This document shows positions 34,211-45,228 of a stretch of DNA of 64,000 bases, in pieces. Every line of letters starts with the position of its first letter. Position 1 is the stretch's first letter. Made by a program: the position numbers and the translations under genes. The DNA is from Loripinus fragilis. Lineage: Eukaryota > Mollusca > Bivalvia > Lucinida > Lucinidae. Under the pieces are notes generated by a model. It worked only from the letters and a program-made list of their open reading frames with translations. It had not been told where the DNA came from and ran no database searches. Location: positions 137,955,049-138,019,048 of the forward strand of contig OZ026515.1 of NCBI GenBank assembly GCA_964019695.1. Reading direction: 5' to 3'.

Positions 34211-34659
34211 TCCTTAATCCCTGGGTAGAGTTTGAGTAAAAAATCATCTTTTAAGATGTAGGTTCCTTAATATATCAAGTGAAGGGGCATTAACCCTTTG
34301 TATTCCTGTTGATTTCCCCACACAGATTAATGCAACAAATATGGGATAATCCGTGTTATATTTTAAGGGTTCACAGGTTGGAATTACCAAGAAATGATGT
34401 ATTTCTATCTCTGGAATTTTTTCGTTAGGCACAAAATAGTAATGCAGCATTTCATCTGGGTCCACTGTGTTTATGGATTTCTAGTTTACAAAAACCCTAA
34501 TTAGGCTTCCTTTTTTGTTCATTTTAAGCATAAAAATGCTGATATTTTGATTTTGACATCTGAATAAAATAAAGGAAGCCACTTTTTTAATTCAAGTCTG
34601 AAAAAAGACACCTGAGGGGCATTTGAAACAGATTAGGGAGGGCCTGAGAAACTATTCAC

Positions 34660-34925
34660 GTTTTGGGGGGCCTTATATCTGTCTTGAAATTTTAATAATG
34701 CATGCTGGTGATCACTCAGTTACCATATATTTATAGATTTACGGTAATTTCTATGCATTTTAGGGTCTTTTTTAAAATCAAAGGTACAGAATTGGGATAT
34801 TTTTGGGGGTTGCTAAAAATTCAAATATTTTTTGGGGCGCTTGTTATTCCTGAGATTTTTGGGGGTTAACTGTAGACCCTGGGTCCGAGCCTATGCAGAA
34901 AAAAAAGAGTACCCCCCCCCCTTGG
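34660..34925 (+). repeat. G-tract repeat family, copy 3
   Basis: Shorter copy with TTTAGGGTCTTTTTTAAAAT, GATATTTTTGGGGGTTGCTA, GTTATTCCTGAGATTTTTGG and a terminal GAGTACCCCCCCCC. Confidence 0.78.
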
Positions 34926-35224
34926 GGTTGAACTACCACTTTTTGGCAAAGAGAGCTCTGGGACTCCTGTTTACAAAATCCTAGTGAGAGCTCTGTTTTA
35001 TTTACATTAATAAACCTTGTCTTGGAAATAATGGCTATTCCTCAGTTACTGGTCTCCATGAATATTTAAAATCTTTAAATTCATCACTATTTGAGAAAAT
35101 TTCACCCCCAATCAAACAAGCTTATCAGTGTGAGTGAGGAAATATGAGATTTGTAAAACAATATTTTGTATGTGGTAGTGAACTATCCTTTCCCAGCACT
35201 GCCCATTTTAATGCCAGACAGCAA

Positions 35225-35356
35225 ATAAGCTACAAGGGAATGAAACATCAGCCTATAATCCCTTTACATTGTTAAGGGATTATAGGCTGATGTTTCATTC
35301 CCTTGTAGCTTATGTTAAGGGATTATATGCTGATGTTTCATTCCCTTGTAGCTTAT
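35225..35356. repeat. 40-bp block in three copies forming a perfect hairpin
   Basis: 35225-35264 and 35274-35313 are perfect inverted copies (ATAAGCTACAAGGGAATGAA...) around a 9-base loop. 35317-35356 repeats the right arm directly, with one change. Confidence 0.92.
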
Positions 35357-35397
35357 TGTCCCCCGCCTTTTCGAAGAAAAGCGGAGGGACATAGTTT

Positions 35398-35475
35398 TCG
35401 GCATTCCGTCCTTCCGTCCTTCCGTCCTTCCGTCCGTCCTTCCGTCCGTCCTTCCGTCCTTCCGTCCTTCCGTCC
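35398..35475. repeat. (CTTCCGTC/CGTC)n minisatellite
   Basis: Short-period repeat of CTTCCGTC with CGTC slippage variants. Open frames across it on both strands are repeat artefacts. Confidence 0.9.
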
Positions 35476-35484
35476 CCCTAATAT

Positions 35485-36700
35485 AGTAGGTACCTTGTGT
35501 GCGCAACTCCTCCTACAGTTTTATATCGATTCTTTTGAAACTTCACAGGTGTTTTGTACATGGTCTGAAGATATGCATGTGGTTTGGATATATTCCTCAG
35601 ATTATTTTTTAACACTTTTTCCGCCAGTTGAACTTAGCCATTTTTCTGACATTTTTACTATCAAAGTGAATGGATAGTGGGTACCTTGTGTGCGCATCTC
35701 CTCCTACAGTTTTATATTGATTCTTTTGAAACTTCACAGGTGTTTTGGACATGGTCTGAAGATATGCATGTGGTTTGGATATAATCCTCAAATTATTTTT
35801 TATCACTTTTTCTGCTATTTTAACTTAGGCATTTTTCTGGCGTTTTTACTGTCAAAGTTAATGGATACTGGGTACCTTGTGTGCGCAACTCCTCCTACAG
35901 TTTTATGCCGATTCTTTTGAAACTTTACAGATGTTTTTGTCATGATCTGAAGATCACTTTTTCTGCTATTTTAACTTAGGCATTTTTCTGGCGTTTTTAC
36001 TGTCAAAGTTAATGGATACTGGGTACCTTGTGTGCGCAACTCCTCCTACAGTTTTATGCCGATTCTTTTGAAACTTTACAGATGTTTTTGTCATGATCTG
36101 AAGATATGCATGTGGTTTGGATATTATCCTGAGATTATTTTTTGTCACTTTTTTTGCAATTTGAACTTAGTCATTTTTAAGTGTTTTTACTATCAAAGTG
36201 AAAAGATAGTGGGTACCTTGTGTGCGCAACTTCACAGTTGTTTTGGACATGGTCTGAAGATATGCATGTGGTTTGGATATAATCCTCAGATTACTTTTTA
36301 TCACTTTTTCCGCTAGTCGAACTTAGCCATTTTTCTGGCATTTTTACTGTCAAAGTGAATGGATAGTGGGTACCTTGTGTAATTTGAACTTAGTCATTTT
36401 TAAGTGTTTTTACTATCAAAGTGAAAAGATAGTGGGTACCTTGTGTGCGCAACTTCACAGTTGTTTTGGACATGGTCTGAAGATATGCATGTGGTTTGGA
36501 TATAATCCTCAGATTACTTTTTATCACTTTTTCCGCTAGTCGAACTTAGCCATTTTTCTGGCATTTTTACTGTCAAAGTGAATGGATAGTGGGTACCTTG
36601 TGTGCGCATCTCCTCCTACAGTTTTATATCAATTCTTTTGAAACTTCACAGGTGTTTTGTACATGGTCTGAAGATATAATCCTCAGATTATTTTATCACT
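35485..36700 (+). repeat. Tandem array, about 150-190 bp period
   Basis: Seven or so units built from GGTACCTTGTGTGCGCAACT, CCTCCTACAGTTTTAT, GATTCTTTTGAAACTTCACA, TGGTCTGAAGATATGCATGT, GGTTTGGATATAATCCTCAG and TTTTTCTGGCATTTTTACTG. Unit starts are near 35489, 35680, 35872, 36021, 36212, 36371, 36434 and 36593. Internal deletions give the shorter units; 36212-36370 and 36434-36592 are almost identical. Confidence 0.9.
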
Positions 36701-37448
36701 TTTCTAAGCTCTAATTTGCTTGTTTCAGCTTTTTTTTCTACCAGACTGAATAGATAGATGGTACCTCAGGTTTTACTCAGAACTTGGGGCTATATTCATG
36801 AGGAAACTTTAAAACCAGGTTTACTTAAAAAATGGTGCAATTTTTTCTTCACACATAACATGATATGTGCTTTATTACGAAGTCACTCCATTACATTTTT
36901 AGTAGTTTCAGGCTTTCAGCTCACTCTTCTTCAGTTCCAACAGACACAGCTTAGATACACCTTATAAAGATTTCATATTATTAGAAATTTTTAATATGCT
37001 ATGTAAGTATATGTCAATTCTATTTCTGAATGTATGCCTTGCTAACCCTATTTTTTATGTTTCATGGCACCAGTTCCAACTATGAAATACATAAATATTT
37101 CTTAAAAATCCTTTCAAAATCTAAACTATCATGTTATACATATTTCTTAAAAAATCTAAACTATCATGTTATACATATTTCTTAAAATTCATTTCCAAAT
37201 TTAAAAATACTTCTCAAATTTATATTACCATGTTTTGTTTCAAATCTTTTATTTTTACGCATGGAACACACACATGCAAAAGAAAAATTCCTTATTTGAA
37301 TTTTATTTTTTACTGTTATTTATTGTTACTTCATTGTTGAAATTAAAAAGGCTTGGATCCTCGTTCCGGTGCTGTAAACAATAATGGCGGGGGACATAAA
37401 TTCTCTGAATTTTTTGTTGTCTGGCATTAAAATGGGCAGTGCTGGGAA

Positions 37449-37925
37449 TATAAGATCGTGTAATACATATGAAGTTGCTATCCTGACATGTAGGAGGGAG
37501 AGGGGGTAAACAAATGTGCATACAATTGATATTTTCTATTTCGTCAGATTTAAATTTGTTTGGGTGCCCAAAAGAACTGAACTACTGAGATGATTCTTTT
37601 TAGTATCTGAAACATAAGTCTTGGTTGATATGTAATTTATTCTTGAGGCATGTTGTTGGGCTCTAAATTCTAAAGGGTGATGTCACCATCTGTTGGCACT
37701 CTGAAGGACATCTTCCATGCATGATTAGCTTGACGAAGGCATAATTCCAGCTCGAATGTGTGCTACACGTTCTGAGACAGATCAACAAATAGTTTTGACT
37801 TTGGTCAAAACTGGCAAAATTCAAAATTCAACATAAAATGTAGATAATACATTTAGCAGCCACTGGGTCTGAGGGCATTTTCTCCAATTGCTGGGACCCA
37901 GTCCAAAATTCAGGGCAATAGGATA
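37449..37925. other. Non-coding stretch with a diverged GTACTCAAAAGAAC palindrome
   Basis: A weak palindrome lies at 37562-37608 (GGGTGCCCAAAAGAACTG...). Otherwise nothing recognised. Confidence 0.4.
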
Positions 37926-38210
37926 CATTCGCGGGTCCAGAGGTGGGATAGTGGCTCCGGAGCCTCCTGAAAAATCACATATTTTATTGGTTTCTTTAGA
38001 AATGCATAGCATTTGGACCCCCCCCCCTGGAAAATGTTGGACCCCCTCTGAAACCTTGGAAAATAATAGTTTTCTTTGATTATAACCATTGGATACCCTC
38101 TGTAAAACTTTAAATAAGTTGAGGAGTAAAAGAAAAAAAAAACGTTGTCAGAGCTGTTTTCTAGCAGTCGGGCAAGGCCCCCCTGGCAAAAATCCCTGGA
38201 TCTGCGAATG
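37926..38210. mobile_element. MITE with 5-bp duplication GGATA
   Basis: Ends CATTCGCGGGTCCAG and CTGGATCTGCGAATG, flanked by GGATA at 37921-37925 and 38211-38215. Internal sequence (CATTTGGACCCCCCC, GGAAAATAATAG, ATAAGTTGAGGA) matches 43141-43412. Non-coding. Confidence 0.9.
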
Positions 38211-38215
38211 GGATA

Positions 38216-38855
38216 CTGGGCCATTTCTTCTAAATTGTGAATCCCCAAAGTTTATTGCTAAACTTTTTTTTCCCTCAGTATATGTTTTATATCGCTTTCT
38301 TACCCTTTTGGAACAGTCGAATGATGGTATAGTCTCGTTCATTTCTCGAATCAGTGTGTCGCAAAACTGATCATTAGTCAGGGCCCTTAGGGACAAAAAA
38401 TAGGCCCCGTGCAGATTGTGTGCCGATTTATGGTGACCTATATCAAAACCTTCAATGGAGTCTTACCTTTGATTAAAAGGTGGTCACCTATCTCAAATCC
38501 GCGTCTGAGGCTAGTTATGACGTCATAAATATGGCGACCATAATGAGAAAATGCTCGTTAATAAAAGCTATGGTTTGTGTTGGTATGGTCAAATATATCC
38601 AACACGAACGCCTTTTTAACATAATATCAAATATTTAAGTCATATGATGGTTACATCAATGCTTTACCTGACTTTGACAATGAAATATTTCTGATAACTG
38701 TATTTTGCATCAAAATACCGTAGATTTCCTATAAATGCCCAGCTTATCCGGCCACCTTTAGACCTGTGGCTGAGAATGTTATTGCCCCCCCTCGGGAATT
38801 TCGCAAACTTATCCTATCTAAAAGAAGATTTCAAGTTGCGCCTTTTGATAGATGT
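38216..38855. other. Non-coding stretch
   Basis: No gene or element end recognised. Contains TATGACGTCATAAATATGGCG near 38515, only a short motif. Confidence 0.4.
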
Positions 38856-38859
38856 TTAC

Positions 38860-39130
38860 ACTATGTTTGCCGGGGCGTTAGTCTCTGACAGCCTGTTACA
38901 TATGTTACCATATTAAATTTAGAAAAAAAGGAAAATTAAAAGTTTAAGCTACAGAAAGAAGGCTAATTATTTAAATTACTCATATGGTCTGCATATTGAC
39001 TACTTTAGCTACATACAAATTCTTTTGGAGCAAAATCACAGCTTCCTGTGGTGTTATGTGCGTTACTTTAATTAGATTACCATTTAAACATGAAAATTGT
39101 GACCAATATCATTTACTTTTTAGCTGATAT
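38860..39130. repeat. Dispersed repeat shared with 42005-42260
   Basis: GCCTGTTACATATGTTACCA, GTTTAAGCTACAGAAAGAAG, GTTATGTGCGTTAC and CATTTAAACATGAAAATTGT have counterparts in the same order near 42020, 42075, 42200 and 42225, at lower identity. Confidence 0.65.
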
Positions 39131-39183
39131 GTGCATTTTCCTAAAGTGTCAGATCACTTCTAGATACGTATGGATTTTCATTT

Positions 39184-39693
39184 GTGTGGAACAATACCAA
39201 TTCAGTCAATCTAAAAACATTTTATTTGGTTTTTAAGCAAAGAGTGGTGGATGTCTTTAAGCAAAACTGGTTTAATGATATTGCTAGAAACGGGACCCTC
39301 GTGCTGTATAAAGAGTTTAAACAATACTTTGAATATGAAAACTATCTGACTAAACTCCCAAGTAAACTGAGAATACCTTTGGCGAAGCTTAGATTGTCAT
39401 CCCATCAGCTGCTCATAGAAACTGGGCGCTACTCACAAAATAGGACTGAAAGGGCACATCGTCTGTGCACTCTTTGTGACTGATCTGATGTTGAAGATGA
39501 ATATCATTTTGTAATTATATGTCCATTATACTCACATTTAAGAGCTTCATACATACGCCCTTATTATTACAAGAAACCTAGCGTATACAAATTCGTTCAG
39601 TTAATGCAGTCAGATAATTTGAGCATTCTCAGAAATTTAGGTAAATATTTACAGGTGGCCTTCTCTTTGCGTAAATCACACATCACCACTTGA
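39184..39693 (+). mobile_element. LINE C-terminal fragment with in-frame stop
   Basis: The frame from 39184 encodes VNLKTFYLVFKQRVVDVFKQ, then IPLAKLRLSSHQLLIETGRY and CTLCD, a TGA stop at 39481-39483, and continues in the same frame as DVEDEYHFVIICPLYSHLRA, YYYKKPSVYKFVQLM and FSLRKS to a stop at 39691. This is the post-RT region with its CxxC...H...C finger. It is homologous to the fragment at 22271-22690. No upstream RT is present. Confidence 0.85.
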
Positions 39694-39796
39694 TATTTAC
39701 TGTTTGTATGCTTCGTAGGAATAATTATTGGTCATTTTGTTTTGCCATAGGTCTAGTGGGAACGCAATGAAACATGTCCTATTTGTTTTAGACTTA

Positions 39797-39905
39797 CCTT
39801 AAATGGCGTCTGTGGTTCCGGTGACCAACCGTCTTAACTGCGGTAATTGAGCTGAGTTGGCGGCATTGGAGCAACAGGCGATATTTGAGATGAGCATTTT
39901 GAAAA
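39797..39905. repeat. 100-bp repeat, copy 1
   Basis: AAATGGCGTCTGTGGTTCCG, CCAACCGTCTTAACTGCGGT and AATTGAGCTGAGTTGGCGGC recur at 40183-40290. Between the copies, near 39965-40010, lies a GTACTCAAAAGAAC-family palindrome. Confidence 0.88.
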
Positions 39906-40182
39906 ACATCGTGATATTTTTTTTTAAAAAAAATCAATATCCACCTGCTTGTACAATTGATTTTGGGCACCCAAATGAGTTGTCTCACTGAGACGGTTCT
40001 TTTGAGTACTCTTGTTATTTGTGTCAACGAATACACAGAAAAAGTAAATTTGGATTATAGCCATGCAATTTAACACTTTGCCTATGATACTTATATGGGG
40101 AAAATATGATGTCCTTTTAGACTTAGGCATTGTGACTATGGAACGCTGTACCTGCAAATAAGTTATTGTTTTGGGTATCCTA

Positions 40183-40290
40183 AATGGCGTCTGTGGTTCT
40201 GGTGGCCAACCGTCTTAACTGCGGTAATTGAGCTGAGTTGACGGCATCTGAGCACCAGGCGCTATTGGGGAAGCATTTCGAAAATCTCCT
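40183..40290. repeat. 100-bp repeat, copy 2
   Basis: Direct copy of 39797-39905 with about ten differences. Confidence 0.88.
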
Positions 40291-40834
40291 GTCTTATAAA
40301 AGACACGAAATGTTAAGCATTTCTTTTGTTATATGTAAAAAGTGTGGAAGTATATTGTGCGTACAAGAAAACATCGCCTATAGAATGTAAAAGCAGTGAC
40401 TGCTCAGTTGAGGCTGCTCTTTTGAGCAGGCTCATCTGGGCCTTTGCTTGTAGCCTATGCATTGGGTATCAATATATTCATGCTTTATGGACAATTATGT
40501 ATTATATGTATATATGTTGATAGGAGTCAATAACGTTTCCCTTCTATGCACATCCTTTAAAATTAATCCTTTACAATTTCGATTAGGAATGTAGCAACGA
40601 ATTCTGCATGCGCTACGTCATGTAGCATAAAAATAATGGCGACCGTTATCCAAACCAAGGAAACCTATGCATAAGACAATCTCAATGGACAATTACGAAA
40701 CATCTATTGTCTCTGCCAGTTTTGCATTCTGTGCGTTCTTGTTTAAAAATTTTGCTGACATATTTATTGCAATTACTAGATTTCTTATCTTTAATGTTAT
40801 AGATATATACCTAATCTGTCTCTCTGTGATACAG

Positions 40835-40918
40835 TGGTCAACTGATATGACCACTTTCACACGGATTGATGGATATGGGGTTCATCCTCCACTTTCTGAC
40901 TACCATGTGGTTCGAAAG
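40835..40918 (+). CDS. Candidate 84-bp internal exon, function unknown
   Basis: The segment is preceded by a pyrimidine-rich acceptor (CTGTCTCTCTGTGATACAG) and followed by AAG|GTAAAA, a fair donor. It is 28 codons in phase 0 and reads WSTDMTTFTRIDGYG then VHPPLSDYHVVRK. The composition looks like ordinary protein and not repeat, but no neighbouring exon was found and no family is recognised. It may also be chance. Confidence 0.3.
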
Positions 40919-41139
40919 GTAAAACTGTAGTAAAAAATTCCAATAATCTTAAATGGAACATTTCATCCCGAAAAAGATAGCATATCTTTTGATTAGTTAG
41001 GTAAAAAGAATAAAAGGGATATTCTAATTATTTAGACAACTCATTGAACATATTATCGAAGATTATCACATATATATATTTGCTTCATGTGACCAACACT
41101 GCTTTTATTGTTAAAAACAATAGGATAGACTAGAAACTG

Positions 41140-41192
41140 TATAGTTTACGTCTAATAAAATTTATGTTCTGTTCTGTTCTGTTTTGATTATT
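41140..41192 (+). repeat. (GTTCT)n-type LINE 3' end
   Basis: TCTAATAAAATTTATGTTCT followed by two to three GTTCT units is the usual 3' terminus of CR1/jockey-like elements. It is in the same orientation as the fragment at 39184-39693, so both may come from one element separated by 1.4 kb of other sequence. Confidence 0.65.
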
Positions 41193-41219
41193 TTATACTA
41201 ACAAACTCATTTGGGTTAT

Positions 41220-41440
41220 TAGAAAATCCAAAGTTTGCTTTTATATTTTAAATAAAGTGTCTTATACGAGCAATTATAAAAACAACCCAAAGGCTACACC
41301 CAATTTTAAGGAGCCGAATTTGGTAGGCATCATTTAAGTAAAAATATATGAAAACATTTGCTGCTGTTGGATATCTTGCATTTTGGGATTGTCTTGCTCA
41401 TATTATAAAGAATTATAAATTTTGCAGGTTAAACAACAAG
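41220..41440. repeat. Dispersed repeat shared with 42335-42515
   Basis: AAAGTTTGCTTTTATATTTT, TGTCTTATACGAGC, GATATCTTGCATTTT and CTTGCTCATAT correspond to the same order in 42341-42510. Together with the 38860/42005 pair this suggests an old duplication of a larger unit. Confidence 0.6.
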
Positions 41441-42689
41441 ATTGAAGCACTTGTTAAAGGCTGTAACATATGTTACATGACATAATAAGTGAGCAAGGAC
41501 ATTGACTTAATGTAAGAAATGATATTTCAGGTAAAAAATGAATATATTTCGCATGTTTTCCTAGCTAAAGTCTCTAGCCTCTGGTGCCTAAATCTTAGGT
41601 ATTGATGATTATTAAGCCCCTGTACCTTTGTTACAGATGTTATGAATATTTGTTTTCAATATTTCTCAATTTGAATAATTCTAAAATAAAGATACATCCT
41701 AGAGGAACATAGGAAATAATCTTTTCACATTTAAACAGTACAATTGAGTAAATGTCTCTTTCTAATGTAAATATTCTAAACCAATCCTTATCCAATTCAT
41801 ATACATGTACAATATCGATTATTATTTCTGCTTCTCTGGTAAAATAATTGTCCTCCTCATATCATAAAAACCAGAATAATCATCAAACAAGATTTTGACT
41901 GCAAGCTGAGTAATGACCTGCTCCATCCCAAACCCTTTTAGACATATTCTATCGTATGTACCGATTAAAGGTGCACCGAATAGGAGATGTTTGCACACTG
42001 TAAGCATGGGTGTTAGCCTGTATCAGCTTGTTACATATGATATTTCATCCATTTGAGAATAAGAAAATTGAAAGTTTGAGGTACAGAAAGAAGACATTTA
42101 AAGTAGCTTATCAATGAACATTCTAATAGTCTGCAAATTACTGGATGTCTTTACTACATATGACATCTGTTTAACATTAATACGGCTACATGGTGTATTA
42201 TGTGCGTTACATGAACTTAATTATAATTTAAAAGTGGTAATTTTGGCTATCGTTATTCAGTTTAAGGACTGCTCTGAGTTGGTTTCAAACCGTTTTAGAT
42301 TAGGTTAAACAAACATATACTCAATTGACGAATACAAAACCAAAGTTTGCTTTTCTATCTTAAATATTTTGTCTTATATGAGCTAATGCACAACCCTACC
42401 CCCAGTTTTGCAGAGGAGCAAATTTTGTTTTCGCCGCTTAAATAAAACACATATAAAACAATTGCAGAGTGTTGATATTTTGCATTTTCTTAAACAGCCT
42501 TGCTCATATATCATCAAGTTTCTAAGATCAGGACACTTATTAAAGATGTCAATGTGTCATGATGCCACAACTAGGGCTGTGATCGAATTCCATGCACTTT
42601 CAGGTGCTGGTATTAACTAGTCCAATGTCAGGAAAGAGCAAGAAATCATATTCGCAGGCATTTACATGTAGCTATGCTGGAGACTCTAA

Positions 42690-43035
42690 CCACGAAGCAC
42701 TCTTTCACCTCGGCTCAGTGCCCTTAGAAAGCACTGTGGCGGATGCACTAGAGTAATATACTTGTAAATTGTCCTGACCTCTTGGCTCTCGTTTGTGATG
42801 TCTAACTGTGAGTTTGTTACTTTCCCATCGGTATCCTGGGTCAGGTGTGGCACTTGATTGTATCGATTCCTGATCTTTGCCGTCTTTCTTACTCTGCATT
42901 AGCCAGTCACCGATATTGTTCGACTTCCTTCGTTGAGGTGGTGGATGTTTTGGAGAAAAAAGCTGAATTGCAAGAACTACCACTTCCAAGAGCTGTGTTT
43001 CTCGAAATTGTCAAACGTGCGCAGTATCAGTGAAT
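42690..43035 (-). repeat. Dispersed exon-like repeat, copy 2
   Basis: The - strand frame 42989-42705 contains QESIQSSATPDPGYRWESNK and RHHKREPRGQ. Its 42765-42872 part matches 1303-1412 inverted. The continuing sequence to 43030 (complement of TTTCTCGAAATTGTCAAACG) has no match in copy 1. Nature unknown. Confidence 0.45.
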
Positions 43036-43039
43036 CAGT

Positions 43040-43562
43040 TTGAAAACCTCACCTGTCATTAATCCTGACAAATCAATGCCTGATAATTATGGTTAGAGGC
43101 CAGACTGTGATAAATATTGTCCCGTTATGATGACATTGCCCATGTGCGGATCCAGAGGGGGATAGGGGTCCAGACACTCCCCCTGGAAAATAACAAGTAC
43201 GTATATGGGTTTCTATAGAAATTAGCATTTGGACCCCCCTGGAAAAAGTTGGACACCCCCCCCCCCCCCCGGAAAATAATGGACCACCTCTGGATCCTTT
43301 GTAAAGTATAAGCATAGTTTTCTCTGTAATTAAACCATTGGAACCCCTCTTTAATCTGTAAAATAAGCTGAGGACTAAATAAAACTGACAAAAATTCCTG
43401 GATCCGCGCATGTTGCCTCCTGCCCCTGAAACCCCTCTGCATTTGATAAAATGTGGTTGCAGCATGTCTGTATGCAAAACATCTCGGTGTAAGTACAAAG
43501 CAAACAATTTATATTGTACTGATTTGTGCTGCTGTGGAGCAGAAGAGGACTCATGTAAACTA
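43040..43562 (+). pseudogene. CXC-type (tesmin-like) cysteine-rich reading frame, broken by a stop and a MITE
   Basis: The 3' part (43410-43562) encodes LPPAPETPLHLIKCGC followed by a C-rich run (SVCKTSRCKYKANNLYCTD, LCCCGAEEDSCK). The spacing C-x-C-x4-C-x4-RC-x7-YC-x3-LCxCG resembles tesmin/TSO1-like CXC domains seen at the C-terminus of several uncharacterised invertebrate proteins; one cysteine expected after RC is Tyr. The 5' part (about 43040-43140) is in the same frame once the MITE and one TTGCC copy are removed, giving VMMTLPPAPE across the join. A TAG at 43094-43096 interrupts it; the family usually has Trp at that place. The domain may bind DNA or zinc. It is probably a dead gene or transposon-derived gene; expression is unknown. 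Confidence 0.72.
43141..43412. mobile_element. MITE with 5-bp duplication TTGCC, inserted in the CXC frame
   Basis: Ends CATGTGCGGATCCAG and CTGGATCCGCGCATG, flanked by TTGCC at 43136-43140 and 43413-43417. 272 bp, homologous to 37926-38210. Contains a C homopolymer at 43257-43270. Short frames across it are artefacts. Confidence 0.92.
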
Positions 43563-43689
43563 TTGCCAGTGATCAATATGCTTATGACTTTGAACAATTA
43601 TTTTCATGTGGATTCAGATATTTCTTTAGCCGTATCAACAAGAATGCCTTATTGTCCGATTTTGACCTTTGAAGACGATTCTACCTAGT

Positions 43690-44013
43690 AGCATGCGAAA
43701 GATAAATCAGATTGTAACAGTTTTCTATTGCCCGTGCTATCGAAGTACAATGGGTAACTTGTAGAGGGGTTTATCCTTATTTCCATATCATGAACTACTA
43801 AGTAGACTCTTCTAGCTTTTGATCATTCAGTGGTCAAAATCGGACTATAATGAGTTTGGTTGATAGTGTATGCAAATGATTATTACTACTATCTTTTATT
43901 TGGGTGTAGGATAAGCAGCTAAAAATAAACCAAAAGCTTTGAAGCGTGACTCTATTTACAATATTGAAATAGAAAGACCCAAAGGTCATTGGTCAGAGGT
44001 CGTAGTATATATA
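43690..44013. other. Non-coding stretch
   Basis: No gene or element boundary recognised. Confidence 0.4.
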
Positions 44014-44015
44014 TA

Positions 44016-44939
44016 CTGAACAAAAGTGAAAACGCTACACCTGAATTGTTTGCCATCTATATACAACATTATGCAAACTAAGAATGCAATGGAAAGTGTA
44101 TCTTAATGTTCAAATACTGGGTAATGCATAACAGTAAAAGTTTTACGGATGTTGTCACGAGAAAACACATGAAAGCCATTTAAATGTGACAGGGGACCAT
44201 TTTTTCAGGTTGCCAATTTGAACCAAATCTAACACAATTTAGGCCTTCAGAAATCTACTAACTACAAGATCCGACTGCACGAAATGGTAGTCTAGACAGG
44301 TGACAACCAAAAATGTGAAGGATTTATCCTAAGTGTGTTTTGATCGTTTAGAAAAGCAATCTTAAAAAGAGGATTTTCACTCAAATAGCCATGTTTAAAA
44401 ATTTAACACTGAAATCTCCATAGGAAAATCAATGTGTTGTTGCATCTTAGTATGAGGATATTACTAGTCGAGAAATGGTAGGAACAATGTGCTGAGAGGT
44501 CTACCTGATTTGGCAAAAGAAAATTATCGAAAATGGTGATTAATCGAAGATTACCAAACATTTAACATTCCCTATTTGTTTTTGTCAAAGGGAGATAATT
44601 TTCAATATTTTACAAATTCGCTAAATTCGAAATTGATTTCTGAGCTTGTTCAAAGTGATTAAGCAGTTTTCTTGTGTCTTTATACAACAAAATTAAGGTC
44701 AATTGTGATAAGCATAACAATTTTAATTTGCGCATGCGCAATAGCAAATTTCAGTGAATAAAGCTTTAAACACTTAAAGGAGCATAACCCATACATCAAA
44801 CGAGACAAATTGGTGGAGTTTAAAGGAATCGATTGCTGGATGTCTGGGCAACATTATTAAGCTTTAATAAATACTTTTTGTCCAATACTTTCTCAGAAAA
44901 TATAGATAATTGTAGTGTAGCGTTTTCACTTTTGTTCAG
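44016..44939. mobile_element. Non-autonomous Tc1/mariner-like element
   Basis: Ends CTGAACAAAAGTGAAAACGC plus TACAC and the exact complement, flanked by TA at 44014-44015 and 44940-44941. 924 bp, no transposase frame. The TA duplication and terminal sequence fit the IS630-Tc1-mariner superfamily. Confidence 0.85.
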
Positions 44940-44941
44940 TA

Positions 44942-45228
44942 TATATAAGCATAACAGATTATATTTACTCCGTTTATTATCAAAAACACTTTGTTTTCAT
45001 TCACTCCACTGTCTTTTTTATTCGTAAATCGTGACGGCATTTACGTCCCACCCTCGAACTGACTTCACCCTATCTGAATATATTTTGTATGTTTCGATTT
45101 AAAAGAGTTTGCATTCAGTCATGATAAGGCTACCAGTTCATTAAAGGAATATTTCCAAGCGTTGGAAATGTACAAAATGCATATATATGTGGTATTTACA
45201 TATAAGGCATCATTTCAATGACGTCATC
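44942..45228. other. Non-coding spacer
   Basis: Nothing recognised between the mariner-like element and repeat copy B. Confidence 0.4.

Larger units (their letters stand above)
35190..37448. mobile_element. 2.26-kb inverted-repeat element carrying a tandem array
   Basis: Ends TTCCCAGCACTGCCCATTTT plus AATGCCAGACA are inverted repeats (about 31 bp, perfect). A second shared block TGTCCCCCGCC lies inside each end (35358 on the left; complement at 37386-37396). No coding frame. The left part has a triple 40-bp block and a (CTTCCGTC)n stretch; the middle is a tandem array. I could not read a certain target duplication. Confidence 0.82.

Noticed and set aside
35312..35677. 121-codon + strand frame with PSVRPSV repeats
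   Set aside because: The repeats come from a CTTCCGTC minisatellite and the rest from a non-coding tandem array.
43073..43597. 174-codon - strand frame across the CXC locus
   Set aside because: Passes through the MITE at 43141-43412 and is antisense to the recognisable cysteine-rich domain.
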